From NCBI RefSeq assembly GCF_013364195.1, contig NZ_CP054918.1, positions 3,027,001-3,091,000 on the forward strand: 64,000 nt of DNA. Reading direction: 5' to 3'. The DNA comes from Streptomyces sp. NA04227. Lineage in GTDB: Bacteria > Actinomycetota > Actinomycetes > Streptomycetales > Streptomycetaceae. Made by a program: the position numbers and the translations under genes. The notes below the pieces were generated by a model, which worked only from the letters and a program-made list of their open reading frames with translations, made no database searches and was not told the DNA's origin. Below, one piece after another: positions 18,814 to 27,492 of the stretch (positions within the stretch are counted from its first letter, which is position 1; the number at the start of each line of letters is the position of its first letter).

Positions 18814-20028
18814 ATGCCCCACTCGTCACACCACGGCCAACTCCCCCACAGCAGGCTCCCCCAGGACCAACCACCCCGCCGCACCGAGGACCACCCGGTC
18901 TACGTCATCGGCGGCGGGCCGGGCGGTCTGGCGGTGGCACGTGAGTTGCGGGGGCGGGGCGTACGGGCCGTGGTGCTCGAACGGGCGGAGAGTGTCGGCG
19001 GGTCCTGGCGGCGGCACTACGACCGGCTGCGGCTGCACACCTCCCGCCGCGCCTCCTCGCTGCCCGGCCTGCCCATCCCGCGCCGGTTCGGGCGCTGGGT
19101 GGGCCGCGACGACATGGTGCGCTACCTGGAGAAGTACGCGGAGCACCACGAGCTGGAGGTCGTCACCTCGGTGGAGGTCTCCCGCATCGAACGGACCGAG
19201 GACGGCGAGGGCTGGCTGCTGCACGCCTCCGGCGGCCGTCGGCTGACCGGCAGTGCCGTGGTGGTGGCGGCCGGGTACAGCCACACCCCGCACCTGCCCG
19301 ACTGGGCGGGCTCCGAGAGCTACACCGGCGAGCTGCTGCACGCCGCCCACTACCGCGACCCCCGCCCCTACCGCGACCGCGACGTCCTCGTGGTCGGCGC
19401 GGGCAACACCGGTGCGGACATCGCCGTGGACCTGGCCGAGGGCGGGGCCGCGCAGGTACGGCTCGCGGTGCGCGGAGCGCCGTATCTGGTGCGGCGTTCC
19501 GTGCTCGGCGTGCCCGTGCACCGGGCGGGGATCGTGCTGCGGCGGCTGCCGGCCCCACTCGTCCGGTGGCTGACCCGGGTCGGGGTACGGGTGGCGGTGC
19601 AGGACCTCACCGCGTACGGGCTGCCGCGCCCGGACGCCGGAATCTCGGCTCGGGCACCGCTGGGCACCCTCCCGGTGCTGGGCACGGGCCTGGTCCGCGC
19701 CGTGCGGAAGAGGAAGGTGGTACCGGTGGCCGCGGTCGAGGCCTTCGAGGGTGACAAGGTCCTCCTGGCCGACGGCAGTCGTCTGGCGCCCGAGGTGGTG
19801 ATCGCGGCGACCGGCTACCGGCCGGGCCTTCAGCCCCTGGTCGGCCACCTCGACGTCCTGGACGAGCGCGGGCTGCCGCGGGTCCGCGGCGCCCGCAGCC
19901 CGCGGCACGCCCCCGGCCTCTTCTTCACCGGCTACACCAACCCCATCAGCGGCATGCTCCGCGAACTGGCCCTGGACGCACGGAAGATCGCGAAGAAGAT
20001 CGCGAAGCAGGCCGCCCGCCACCGCTGA
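18814..20028 (+). CDS. Flavin-containing monooxygenase / CzcO-like oxidoreductase
   Basis: 404 aa with two Rossmann dinucleotide motifs: VIGGGPGGLAVA near residue 31 for FAD and VVGAGNTGADIA near residue 196 for NADPH. It also has an ATGYRP-type motif near the C-terminus (VVIAATGYRPG, FFTGYTNPISG). This is the group B flavoprotein monooxygenase pattern; the Baeyer-Villiger fingerprint is not obvious. The substrate is unknown. There is no ribosome-binding site before ATG 18814, and a TACTCT hexamer eight bases upstream makes a leaderless transcript possible. The basic Lys/Ala tail (KIAKKIAKQAARHR) is noteworthy. Confidence 0.85.
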   Translation: MPHSSHHGQLPHSRLPQDQPPRRTEDHPVYVIGGGPGGLAVARELRGRGVRAVVLERAESVGGSWRRHYDRLRLHTSRRASSLPGLPIPRRFGRWVGRDDMVRYLEKYAEHHELEVVTSVEVSRIERTEDGEGWLLHASGGRRLTGSAVVVAAGYSHTPHLPDWAGSESYTGELLHAAHYRDPRPYRDRDVLVVGAGNTGADIAVDLAEGGAAQVRLAVRGAPYLVRRSVLGVPVHRAGIVLRRLPAPLVRWLTRVGVRVAVQDLTAYGLPRPDAGISARAPLGTLPVLGTGLVRAVRKRKVVPVAAVEAFEGDKVLLADGSRLAPEVVIAATGYRPGLQPLVGHLDVLDERGLPRVRGARSPRHAPGLFFTGYTNPISGMLRELALDARKIAKKIAKQAARHR

Positions 20029-20094
20029 GCGGCGGCCCCGCCCCGCATCAAACTCGTTTGCCGCCCCGGCGGTCCCCCACCCACAATGCGCCCC

Positions 20095-21714
20095 ATGGGA
20101 CATCTCGAAGCGGCGCACGTGGAGTACTACCTGCCGGACGGACGTGCGCTGCTCGGCGACGTCTCGTTCCGGGTCGCGGAGGGCTCCGCGGTCTCCCTGG
20201 TCGGGCCGAACGGCGCGGGCAAGACCACCCTGCTGCGTCTGCTCGCCGGTGAGCTCCAGCCGCACGGCGGCACCGTGACGGTCAGCGGCGGGCTCGGGGT
20301 CATGCCGCAGTTCGTCGGCAGTGTGCGCGACGAGCGGACGGTGCGCGACCTGCTGGTCTCGGTCGCGCCGCCACGTATCAAGGCCGCCGCGGCGGCGGTG
20401 GACACCGCCGAGGAAGCGATCATGACGGTCGACGACGAGGCGGCCCAGATGCGCTACGCCCAGGCACTCTCCGACTGGGCCGAGGCCCAGGGCTACGAGG
20501 CCGAGACCCGCTGGGACATCTGCACCATGGCCGCGCTCGGCGTCCCGTACGAGAAGGCGCAGTGGCGGCGGGTGAACACGCTCTCCGGCGGTGAGCAGAA
20601 GCGGCTCGTACTGGAGGCGCTGCTGCGCGGCCCCGACGAGGTGCTGCTGCTCGACGAGCCGGACAACTATCTCGACGTGCCCGGCAAGCGCTGGCTCGAG
20701 GATCAGCTCCGGTCGACCCGTAAGACCGTGCTGTTCGTCTCCCACGACCGCGAACTGCTCGCCCGCGCGGCCGAGAAGATCGTGAGTGTGGAGCCGGGGC
20801 CGTCCGGGGCGGACGTGTGGGTGCACGGCGGCGGCTTCGGTACGTATCACGAGGCGCGCAAGGAACGCTTCGCGCGCTTCGAGGAGTTGCGGCGCCGCTG
20901 GGACGAGAAGCACGCCCAGCTGAAGAAGCTGGTGCTCAGCCTGCAGCAGGCGGCCGCGGTCAGCCACGAGATGGCCTCGCGGTACGCGGCCGCGCAGACC
21001 AGGCTGCGCAAGTTCGAGGAGGCGGGGCCGCCGCCGGAGCCGCCGAGGGAACAGGACATCACGATGCGGCTGCGCGGCGGCCGTACCGGGGTGCGGGCCG
21101 TCACCTGCGAGCAACTGGAACTGACCGGCCTCATGCAGCCGTTCGACCTGGAGGTCTTCTACGGGGAGCGGGTGGCCGTACTCGGTTCCAACGGCTCGGG
21201 CAAATCGCACTTCCTGCGGCTCCTCGCGGGTGAGGACGTGGCGCACACGGGCGCCTGGAAGCTCGGCGCCCGCGTGGTGCCCGGCCACTTCGCGCAGACC
21301 CACGCCCACCCCGAACTCCTCGGCCGCACCCTCCTGGACATCCTCTGGCTCGACCACGCCCGTGACCGCGGCGCCGCGATGTCCGCACTGCGCCGCTACG
21401 AGCTCACCGCCCAGGCGGAGCAGCCCTTCGACCGGCTCTCCGGCGGCCAGCAGGCCCGGTTCCAGATCTTGCTGCTCGAACTCGCCGGTACGACGGCCCT
21501 GTTGCTGGACGAGCCGACGGACAACCTCGACCTGGACAGCGCCGAGGCCCTTCAGGAGGCGCTGGAGGCGTACGAGGGGACGGTGCTCGCGGTGACCCAC
21601 GACCGGTGGTTCGCCCGTTCCTTCGACCGGTTCGTGGTGTTCGGCTCGGACGGGCGACTGCGGGAGACCACCGAGCCGGTCTGGGACGAGCGGCGGGTCG
21701 AACGCAAGCGCTGA
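20095..21714 (+). CDS. ABC-F family ATPase
   Basis: 539 aa with two ABC domains and no transmembrane segments. Domain 1 has Walker A GPNGAGKTT, signature LSGGEQKR and Walker B LLLLDEPDNYLD. The linker of about residues 250-340 is helical and charged (RFEELRRRWDEKHAQLKKL). Domain 2 has GSNGSGKSH, LSGGQQAR and LLLDEPTDNLD. ABC-F proteins act on the ribosome as translation factors or antibiotic-resistance protectors; the subtype cannot be assigned. Starts at 20086 or 20095 are both possible and neither has a good ribosome-binding site. It lies 66 bp after the FMO gene. Confidence 0.9.
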   Translation: MGHLEAAHVEYYLPDGRALLGDVSFRVAEGSAVSLVGPNGAGKTTLLRLLAGELQPHGGTVTVSGGLGVMPQFVGSVRDERTVRDLLVSVAPPRIKAAAAAVDTAEEAIMTVDDEAAQMRYAQALSDWAEAQGYEAETRWDICTMAALGVPYEKAQWRRVNTLSGGEQKRLVLEALLRGPDEVLLLDEPDNYLDVPGKRWLEDQLRSTRKTVLFVSHDRELLARAAEKIVSVEPGPSGADVWVHGGGFGTYHEARKERFARFEELRRRWDEKHAQLKKLVLSLQQAAAVSHEMASRYAAAQTRLRKFEEAGPPPEPPREQDITMRLRGGRTGVRAVTCEQLELTGLMQPFDLEVFYGERVAVLGSNGSGKSHFLRLLAGEDVAHTGAWKLGARVVPGHFAQTHAHPELLGRTLLDILWLDHARDRGAAMSALRRYELTAQAEQPFDRLSGGQQARFQILLLELAGTTALLLDEPTDNLDLDSAEALQEALEAYEGTVLAVTHDRWFARSFDRFVVFGSDGRLRETTEPVWDERRVERKR

Positions 21715-21848
21715 AACGGTTACTCCAAGTACCTCCGGGGTACCCAAGAGTCAGCGGTGGGCCACCGTGGCCTCTCGTTCCCCGGTCGTCCACCGTGCCA
21801 CACGGCCCTGTTCCCGACAGGCCGCCAGTTCAGTAACTGACCCTGCAT

Positions 21849-21890
21849 CAGATACATGTCTGCTTCAGATACACGTCTGCTTCAGATCAC
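21849..21890 (+). promoter_or_regulatory. Tandem dyad operator candidate
   Basis: CAGATACATGTCTG (21849-21862) and CAGATACACGTCTG (21866-21879) are near-palindromic 14-mers 17 bp apart, followed by half of a third copy (CAGATCAC, from 21883). They lie 37-78 bases before the next start codon and are notably AT-richer than their surroundings. Confidence 0.55.
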
Positions 21891-21926
21891 TCACTGCAAC
21901 TGCCGTCGACAGGAGCGGGGCGGGAC

Positions 21927-24416
21927 ATGCTCGGATCGACCCATGGCACCCTCACCACCCATGGCCGCCGCGGCCCGGCGGGCGAGGAGCCCCATCCGGC
22001 GCACACGGGCGAGCGGGGCGCGGACCCGGTACGGGACGACGTGGACGTCAGCGGCCGCCCGCTCCACCTCGGCATACCGGACCTCGACCGCCTGTTCCGC
22101 CCCGACACGGTGACCGTGATCGGCGCGAGCGACACCGACGGCGACCCCGCCACCCCGCTCACGGCCCAACTCTGCACCTGGGCCGAGCGGATCGGGGCAC
22201 GGCTCCATCTGGTGGGTACGCCTCAGGGAAGCCCGTACGGACTGCCTCGCGCCGCGCCGGTCACCGAAGCGGCGGACCTCGCCGTCCTGTTGCACACGGA
22301 TCCGGGACCGCTCTTTGGCCAACTCGCCGAGGCCAAGGTCAAGTTCATCGTCGTGGTGGGCGAAGCACATGCGGCACGGCACGATGCGGCACGCGGCACG
22401 GACACGGCGGCTCAATTCCCGCCCGGCGGCTTCCCGCCCGGCCCCCTGTCGGGTGCACACCGCCGAACGCCCACCACCCCCGGCTTCACCCCCCGCCTGC
22501 TCGGTCCCACTACAGGCCTCGGCACCTTCGAGCCCCTCCGCGACGACCTCACCGGCCCCGCGATCGCCCTGATCACCCGTACCGAGGACGAGGGCCGCCC
22601 ACTGCTCGGCCTACAGCAACTGGGCGTACGGCTCTCGCACTGGGCCGAGACGGGCAGCGGAGCCGGAACCCGTGCCCGGCCCGAGACCGGCGGCGGAGCC
22701 CAGATCGGTGACGGAGCCGGGATCGGCAGAGGGGCCCAATTCGACACAGGGGCTCGGATCGGCACAGGGGCCCAGATCGGTACAGGGGCCCAGATCGGTA
22801 CAGGGACCCAGATCGGTACAGGGACCCAGATCGGTACAGGGACCCAGATCGGTACCGGAGCCGAAACCGCCGCCACGGCAGGGGCCGCAGCGGCGGACCA
22901 CGCCCTGAAACACCCCCTCACCACAGCGGACTTCCTCGCCTACTTCGCCGAGCAGCCCGAAGTCGGCGCCATCGCCTGCTGCCTCGGCCCGCTGCACGAC
23001 GGCCGCGCCTTCCTGCTCGCCGCCGACCACGCGGCCCGCCGCCGTACCCCCGTCGTGGTCATGCGTACGACCACCGAACCGGACCGCGCGCCCACCACCC
23101 TCAACCCGAGCCCCGGCCCCGGCCCCGGCCCCGGCCCAATCTCCACCCCCACCCCCACCAGCACCCCCACCTCCGTACTGGACGCAGCCCTACGCCAATA
23201 CGGCGTAATCCGAGTGGACACCCCCGACCAACTGCAGGACACCGCAGCCCTGTTGGCCCGTGCGCGCCCGCCGCAGGCGGAGGGCGTCGCCGTCCACTCC
23301 CTCTCCCCCGCTGCCGCCGCCCACTTCCGCGCCCTCGCCGCGGAAGCGGGCCTGCGACTCGCCGCTCCACCCGCCCCACCCGCTCCACCCGCCGCCCTCA
23401 ACCCCACCACCCCCGAATCCCTCCTCTCCGACCCGGCGGTGGGCACCCTCGTCTGCCCCCTGCCCACCCCTTCCGCACCCGGAATCGAGGTGTACGTAAG
23501 GGAATTGGCGACCCTGGCGGAGCGGACCGACAAGCTGGTGTGTGTGGTGTGGGGTTCACCTCTCGGCACCGAACCCGCGTACCGCACCACGCTGCTCGGC
23601 TCCGCTCGCGTGGCGACCTTCCGCACGGTCGCCCACTGCCTCACCGCGCTCCGCGCCCACCTGGACCACCACCGCTTCGTCACCCGGTACCGCTCGCCCT
23701 TCGACGAGGCGCCCCGCACCCCCTCCCCCAGCCTGCGCAAGGCGGACGCGCTGATCCGGCCGGGCACCCGGCTGAGCGAGCACGCGGCCAAGCAACTGCT
23801 GCGCGCGTACGGGATCAGGGTGCCGCGCGAGCAGTTGGTGACCAGTGCGGCGGCGGCCGTACGGGCCGCCGCCCAGGTCGGCTACCCGGTGGCCCTGAAG
23901 GCGTCCGGCCCCCGGCTCGCGCACCGTTTCGAACGCGGACTGGTACGGCTCGGGCTGAGCGCGGCCAGCCAAGTACGCGACGCCTACCGGGAGTTGACGG
24001 AGATCGCCCGCTACGAGGGGGTGGCCCTCGACGGGGTGCTGGTCTGCCAGATGGTGGAGCGGGGTGTGGAAATGGCGGTACGGGTGTCCCGTGACGCCGT
24101 GTTCGGTCCGACGGTCTCGCTCCGGCTCGGTGGGGTACTGGCCGAGGCACTACGGGACGAGGCACTCGCGGTACCGCCCTTCGGCGAGGACCGCGCCCGC
24201 GCGATGCTCGGTGAACTGAGCGGCCGCGGCCTGCTCGACGGCGTGCGTAACCTCCCGCCCGCCGACGTCGACGCCCTGGTCGAAGTCGTCCTGCGGGTGC
24301 AGCGGCTCGCCCTCGAACTCGACGGCAGAATCGCCGAGTTGGACGTGGACCCGCTCATGGTGCTGCCCCAGGGCAGCGGCGCGGTCGCCCTCGGCGCGGT
24401 CGCGGTCTGCGATTAG
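21927..24416 (+). CDS. Acyl-CoA synthetase (NDP-forming)-like protein, probably degenerate
   Basis: 829 aa. Order: CoA-binding Rossmann domain (about 55-175, DTVTVIGASDTDGD), a succinyl-CoA-ligase-like region (about 205-590) and a C-terminal ATP-grasp domain (about 605-829, VGYPVALKASGP, AELDVDPLMVLP). Two features are abnormal. Residues 259-312 are nine copies of a hexapeptide (xIGTGx) filling a surface loop. The segment that normally carries the SHTG-type catalytic-His loop is replaced by a Pro/Gly/Thr-rich tract (NPSPGPGPGPGP). Ordinary ADP-forming ligase activity therefore looks doubtful; a regulatory or scaffold role is possible. GGAG lies about 14 bases before the ATG, a long spacing. 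Confidence 0.82.
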   Translation: MLGSTHGTLTTHGRRGPAGEEPHPAHTGERGADPVRDDVDVSGRPLHLGIPDLDRLFRPDTVTVIGASDTDGDPATPLTAQLCTWAERIGARLHLVGTPQGSPYGLPRAAPVTEAADLAVLLHTDPGPLFGQLAEAKVKFIVVVGEAHAARHDAARGTDTAAQFPPGGFPPGPLSGAHRRTPTTPGFTPRLLGPTTGLGTFEPLRDDLTGPAIALITRTEDEGRPLLGLQQLGVRLSHWAETGSGAGTRARPETGGGAQIGDGAGIGRGAQFDTGARIGTGAQIGTGAQIGTGTQIGTGTQIGTGTQIGTGAETAATAGAAAADHALKHPLTTADFLAYFAEQPEVGAIACCLGPLHDGRAFLLAADHAARRRTPVVVMRTTTEPDRAPTTLNPSPGPGPGPGPISTPTPTSTPTSVLDAALRQYGVIRVDTPDQLQDTAALLARARPPQAEGVAVHSLSPAAAAHFRALAAEAGLRLAAPPAPPAPPAALNPTTPESLLSDPAVGTLVCPLPTPSAPGIEVYVRELATLAERTDKLVCVVWGSPLGTEPAYRTTLLGSARVATFRTVAHCLTALRAHLDHHRFVTRYRSPFDEAPRTPSPSLRKADALIRPGTRLSEHAAKQLLRAYGIRVPREQLVTSAAAAVRAAAQVGYPVALKASGPRLAHRFERGLVRLGLSAASQVRDAYRELTEIARYEGVALDGVLVCQMVERGVEMAVRVSRDAVFGPTVSLRLGGVLAEALRDEALAVPPFGEDRARAMLGELSGRGLLDGVRNLPPADVDALVEVVLRVQRLALELDGRIAELDVDPLMVLPQGSGAVALGAVAVCD
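22701..22862 (+). repeat. Nine in-frame 18-bp units (coding minisatellite)
   Basis: Nine contiguous 18-mers of consensus CAGATCGGTACAGGGACC. Units 6-8 (22791-22844) are identical and those upstream are progressively more diverged, suggesting recent expansion toward the 3' side. They encode QIGDGA, GIGRGA, QFDTGA, RIGTGA, QIGTGA, QIGTGT three times and QIGTGA. Confidence 0.95.
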
Positions 24417-24486
24417 CACGCGGTCACGGTCCGCGAATTGCACGCGGTCGCGGTCCGCGAATTGCACGCAGTCGCAGTCCTGCGAA
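24395..24486. repeat. 24-bp tandem array containing a stop codon
   Basis: Almost four units of CGCGGTCGCGGTCCGCGAAT plus TGCA, from 24395. The first unit is coding and contains the TAG stop (GATTAGCA where the others read GAATTGCA). The array occupies most of the gap to the convergent MFS gene. Confidence 0.85.
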
Positions 24487-24567
24487 CGGCCTTTGCGCAG
24501 GCGGGCGCGCATTGCCGACAGCCGGGTGCACGATGGGGCCTGCGACTATCCCGCCGCACCCGGCCAT

Positions 24568-25854
24568 TCACAACGGTCGCACCCGCCGAATCACCAGCAC
24601 CATCAACGCGGCCGCCGCACACAGCGCCCCGGAGGCGTACCAGACGACGTTGTACGAGCCGAAGACGTCGCGGGCAAGGCCGCCGAGTCCGGCCACCAGG
24701 GCGGCGCCAAGCTGGTGCGAGGCGAGGACCCAGCCGAAGACGATGGCGCTGTCGTCCCCGTAGTGCTCGCGGCACAGGGCGAGGGTGGGCGGGACGGTGG
24801 CCACCCAGTCCAGGCCGTAGAAGACGATGAAGAAGATCATCGGCGGGTTGACGTCGGGGGCCAGCAGGATCGGCAGGAAGAGGAGGGAGATGCCGCGCAG
24901 CGCGTAGTAGACGGCGAGCAGGCGGCGGGCCTCGAAGCGGTCGGTGAACCAGCCGGAGGCGATGGTGCCGATGATGTCGAAGATGCCGATCACCGCGAGC
25001 AGGGAGGCGGCGGCGGGCACCGGCATGCCGTGGTCGTGGGCGGCGGGGATGAAGTGGGTCTGGATCAGCCCGTTGGTGGAGGCGCCGCAGATCGCGAAGG
25101 ATCCGGCGAGCAGCCAGAAGGTGCCGGTACGGGAGGCGGTAGCCAGTACCCGCAGGGCGCGGCGGGCGGCGCCGGTGACGGGTGCGGGCTTGGGTACGTG
25201 TGCGGTGGCGCCGTAGGGGCGCAGGCCCACGTCGTCCGGGTGGTCGTGCAGGAGCAGCCAGACGAACGGGACGACGGCGAGCGCGGCGAGGGAGACGGTG
25301 ACGGCCGCCGGGCGCCAGTCGTGTTCCTCGACGATCCAGGACAGCAGCGGCAGGAAGATGAGCTGGCCGGAGGCGGAGGCCGCGGTCAGGATGCCGGTCA
25401 CCAGGCCGCGCCGCTCGGTGAACCAGCGGTTGGTGACGGTCGCCGCGAAGGCCAGCGCCATCGAGCCACTGCCGAGGCCGACAAGCACGCCCCAGCAGAG
25501 CAGCAGCTGCCAGGGCTCGGTCATCCACACGGTGATTCCCGAGCCGACGGCGATCACGGTCAGGGCGACGGCGACCACCCGCCGCACACCGAACCGGTCC
25601 ATCAGCGCGGCGGCGAACGGCGCGGTGAGCCCGTAGAGCGCGAGGTTGACCGAGACGGCGGCTCCGATCGTGCCGCGCGACCAGCCGAACTCCTCGTGCA
25701 GCGGGTCGAAGAGGAGGCCGGGCAGGGAGCGGAAGGCCGCCGCGCCGATGATCGTCACGAAGGCGACGGCGGCGACGAACCAGGCACGGTGAACCCGTCG
25801 GGGAGGCCGGACGGGGCCACGCACGGCGGCGGCTTCGGAGGAGATCTGGGTCAC
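24568..25854 (-). CDS. MFS transporter
   Basis: 428 aa, twelve predicted membrane spans. An MFS motif-A-like loop is seen at MDRFGVRRVVAV after span 2 and again as WFTDRFEARRLLAV in the second half. Spans include AWFVAAVAFVTIIGAAAF and MIFFIVFYGLDWVATVPPT. The overall pattern resembles monocarboxylate or oxalate/formate-type carriers, but the substrate is unknown. It starts at GTG 25854, 71 bp from the divergent GlxA-type regulator, which may control it. Confidence 0.85.
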   Translation of the reverse strand: MTQISSEAAAVRGPVRPPRRVHRAWFVAAVAFVTIIGAAAFRSLPGLLFDPLHEEFGWSRGTIGAAVSVNLALYGLTAPFAAALMDRFGVRRVVAVALTVIAVGSGITVWMTEPWQLLLCWGVLVGLGSGSMALAFAATVTNRWFTERRGLVTGILTAASASGQLIFLPLLSWIVEEHDWRPAAVTVSLAALAVVPFVWLLLHDHPDDVGLRPYGATAHVPKPAPVTGAARRALRVLATASRTGTFWLLAGSFAICGASTNGLIQTHFIPAAHDHGMPVPAAASLLAVIGIFDIIGTIASGWFTDRFEARRLLAVYYALRGISLLFLPILLAPDVNPPMIFFIVFYGLDWVATVPPTLALCREHYGDDSAIVFGWVLASHQLGAALVAGLGGLARDVFGSYNVVWYASGALCAAAALMVLVIRRVRPL

Positions 25855-25913
25855 CGCCCCAGCATGCGTGTCCTGTCATGAACTCAGCGAGTGGCCCGAG
25901 GGACAGCATTCGC

Positions 25914-25926
25914 TAGGATCGGGCCA
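25914..25926 (+). promoter_or_regulatory. Leaderless -10 element of the GlxA-type gene
   Basis: TAGGAT at 25914-25919 is followed by six bases and the ATG at 25926, so transcription should start at the start codon. No Shine-Dalgarno sequence is present. A matching -35 hexamer is not obvious. Confidence 0.55.
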
Positions 25927-26939
25927 TGGCTCCGATCCGCCGCCCGGCGCGGCCACACAGCGCGGCGGCCTCCCGGCACCGGGTGGTCGTTCTGGCCATG
26001 GACGGCCTGCTGCCCTTCGAACTCGGCATCCCGCAGCGCATCTTCGGCCTGGCCAAGGACGCCCACGGACACCCGCTGTACGAGATCCTGACCTGTGCGC
26101 TGCGGGCGGGCCCGGTCCGGACCGACGGCGACTTCGCCGTCCTGGTGGACCACGGCCCCGAACTCCTCGCCACCGCCGACACGGTGGTCGTGCCGGCCTC
26201 CTACGAGCTCGGCCCGGTGCACGAAGAGGGCAGGCTCACCGGGGAACTCGCGGCGGCGCTCGGCCACATCAGACCCGGCACCCGGCTGGTGGCGATCTGT
26301 ACGGGCGGGTACGTACTGGCCGCCGCGGGCTACCTCAACGGCCGGCCCGCCACCACGCACTGGGCCTCGGCCGACCACTTCCAGGAGTTGTTCCCGAAGG
26401 TCGAGGTCGACGCGGACGTGCTGTTCGTGGACGACGGCGACGTCCTGACCTCGGCCGGGGTGGCCGCCGGGATCGACCTGTGCCTGCACATCGTGCGCCG
26501 CGACCACGGCACCGCGGTCGCCAACGAGGTGGCCCGCCGTACGGTGGTGCCGCCGCACCGGGACGGCGGACAGGCCCAGTACATCGAACGCCCGCTGCCG
26601 GAACCGCAGTTGGCGACCACCACGGCGGCCCGGGCCTGGGCCCTGGACCGGCTGCACGAGCCGATCCAGCTGCGCGACCTGGCCGAACGCGAGGCGATGT
26701 CGGTACGGACCTTCACCCGCCGCTTCCGCGAGGAGGTCGGCGTGAGCCCCGGCCAGTGGCTGACCCGTCAACGGGTGGAGCGGGCACGGCAGTTGCTGGA
26801 GTCCAGCGACCTGAGCATCGACCAGATCGCCCAGGACGCGGGGTTCGGCACGGCCCAGTCGATGCGCCAGCATCTGCAGTCCGCCCTGGGGGTGACCCCC
26901 ACCGCGTACCGCCGCACGTTCCGCACGGCCGGACGGTGA
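25926..26939 (+). CDS. GlxA-family (DJ-1/PfpI + AraC) transcriptional regulator
   Basis: 337 aa. The N-terminal DJ-1/PfpI-like amidotransferase fold (about 18-190) has the nucleophile-elbow-like segment AICTGGYVLAAAG and an ATTHW motif. The C-terminal AraC double helix-turn-helix (about 235-330) has LAEREAMSVRTFTRRFREEVG and IDQIAQDAGFGTAQSMRQHL. GlxA-type regulators control diverse catabolic genes and, in Streptomyces, development. The divergent MFS gene is the obvious candidate target. The start is supported by the leaderless promoter geometry. Confidence 0.88.
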   Translation: MAPIRRPARPHSAAASRHRVVVLAMDGLLPFELGIPQRIFGLAKDAHGHPLYEILTCALRAGPVRTDGDFAVLVDHGPELLATADTVVVPASYELGPVHEEGRLTGELAAALGHIRPGTRLVAICTGGYVLAAAGYLNGRPATTHWASADHFQELFPKVEVDADVLFVDDGDVLTSAGVAAGIDLCLHIVRRDHGTAVANEVARRTVVPPHRDGGQAQYIERPLPEPQLATTTAARAWALDRLHEPIQLRDLAEREAMSVRTFTRRFREEVGVSPGQWLTRQRVERARQLLESSDLSIDQIAQDAGFGTAQSMRQHLQSALGVTPTAYRRTFRTAGR

Positions 26940-27006
26940 GCCGAGCGCGAAGGAGGGCAGCACCCGGACCCTCGAAGTCCCCGCATCCTCAAGCCACCCC
27001 GAACTC

Positions 27007-27492
27007 TCAAGCCACCCCGAACGCGAACCCGCCGAACCCCGTACGCGTACCGGCCGCGGTGCGCTGCGGCGCGGCGCTCGGGCCGCCGCAGCGGTCGATC
27101 TCGCACCAGATCCGCTTACCGCTGCCCTCGCGCTGCCAGCCCCAGCGGTCGGCGAGGCCCTCGACTAGTTCCAGGCCGCGGCCGCCGGTCTCCTCGTCGT
27201 CCGCCCGGCGCGGACAGGGCGGCAGGGTGCTGCGGTCGTCGACCTCCACCCGGACCGTGCCGTCGGGGCCGAGGACGGCGGGGTGCGGGATGCGCAGGCG
27301 CAGTACGGCCGGACAGCCGGTGTGCACCACGGCGTTCGTGACGAGTTCGGAGACCAGCAGCACCAGGGTCTGGGCCACGTGCTCCTCGGCGTCCATCCCC
27401 GAGCCCGCCAGTCGCGCGCGTACCCATCTGCGCGCCCGCCCCACTTCCGCGGGATCGGCCCCGACCTCCAGCTGCACCTGAAGCTCCTGCAC
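27007..27492 (-). CDS. SpoIIAB/RsbW-like ATP-binding regulator
   Basis: 161 aa with a GHKL ATPase domain of the HATPase_c_2 type: N-box LLVSELVTNAVVH, G1-like VRVEVDDRS and the G2 region GRGLELVEGLADRWG. There is no histidine-kinase phospho-acceptor domain. Streptomyces has dozens of these; some act as anti-sigma factors or kinases of STAS proteins, and a STAS gene lies 1.3 kb away on the same strand. A direct link is inference. It starts at GTG 27492 with a weak ribosome-binding site. Confidence 0.8.
   Translation of the reverse strand: MQELQVQLEVGADPAEVGRARRWVRARLAGSGMDAEEHVAQTLVLLVSELVTNAVVHTGCPAVLRLRIPHPAVLGPDGTVRVEVDDRSTLPPCPRRADDEETGGRGLELVEGLADRWGWQREGSGKRIWCEIDRCGGPSAAPQRTAAGTRTGFGGFAFGVA

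Noticed and set aside
22701..22862. Treating the 18-bp array as an RTX-type calcium-binding repeat
   Set aside because: RTX nonapeptides need a GGxGxDxxx pattern; the hexapeptide here lacks Asp and has the wrong period.
24413..25909. 498-codon minus frame overlapping the MFS gene
   Set aside because: Arg/Pro-rich shadow of the MFS gene; the MFS frame shows clear membrane helices and MFS motifs.
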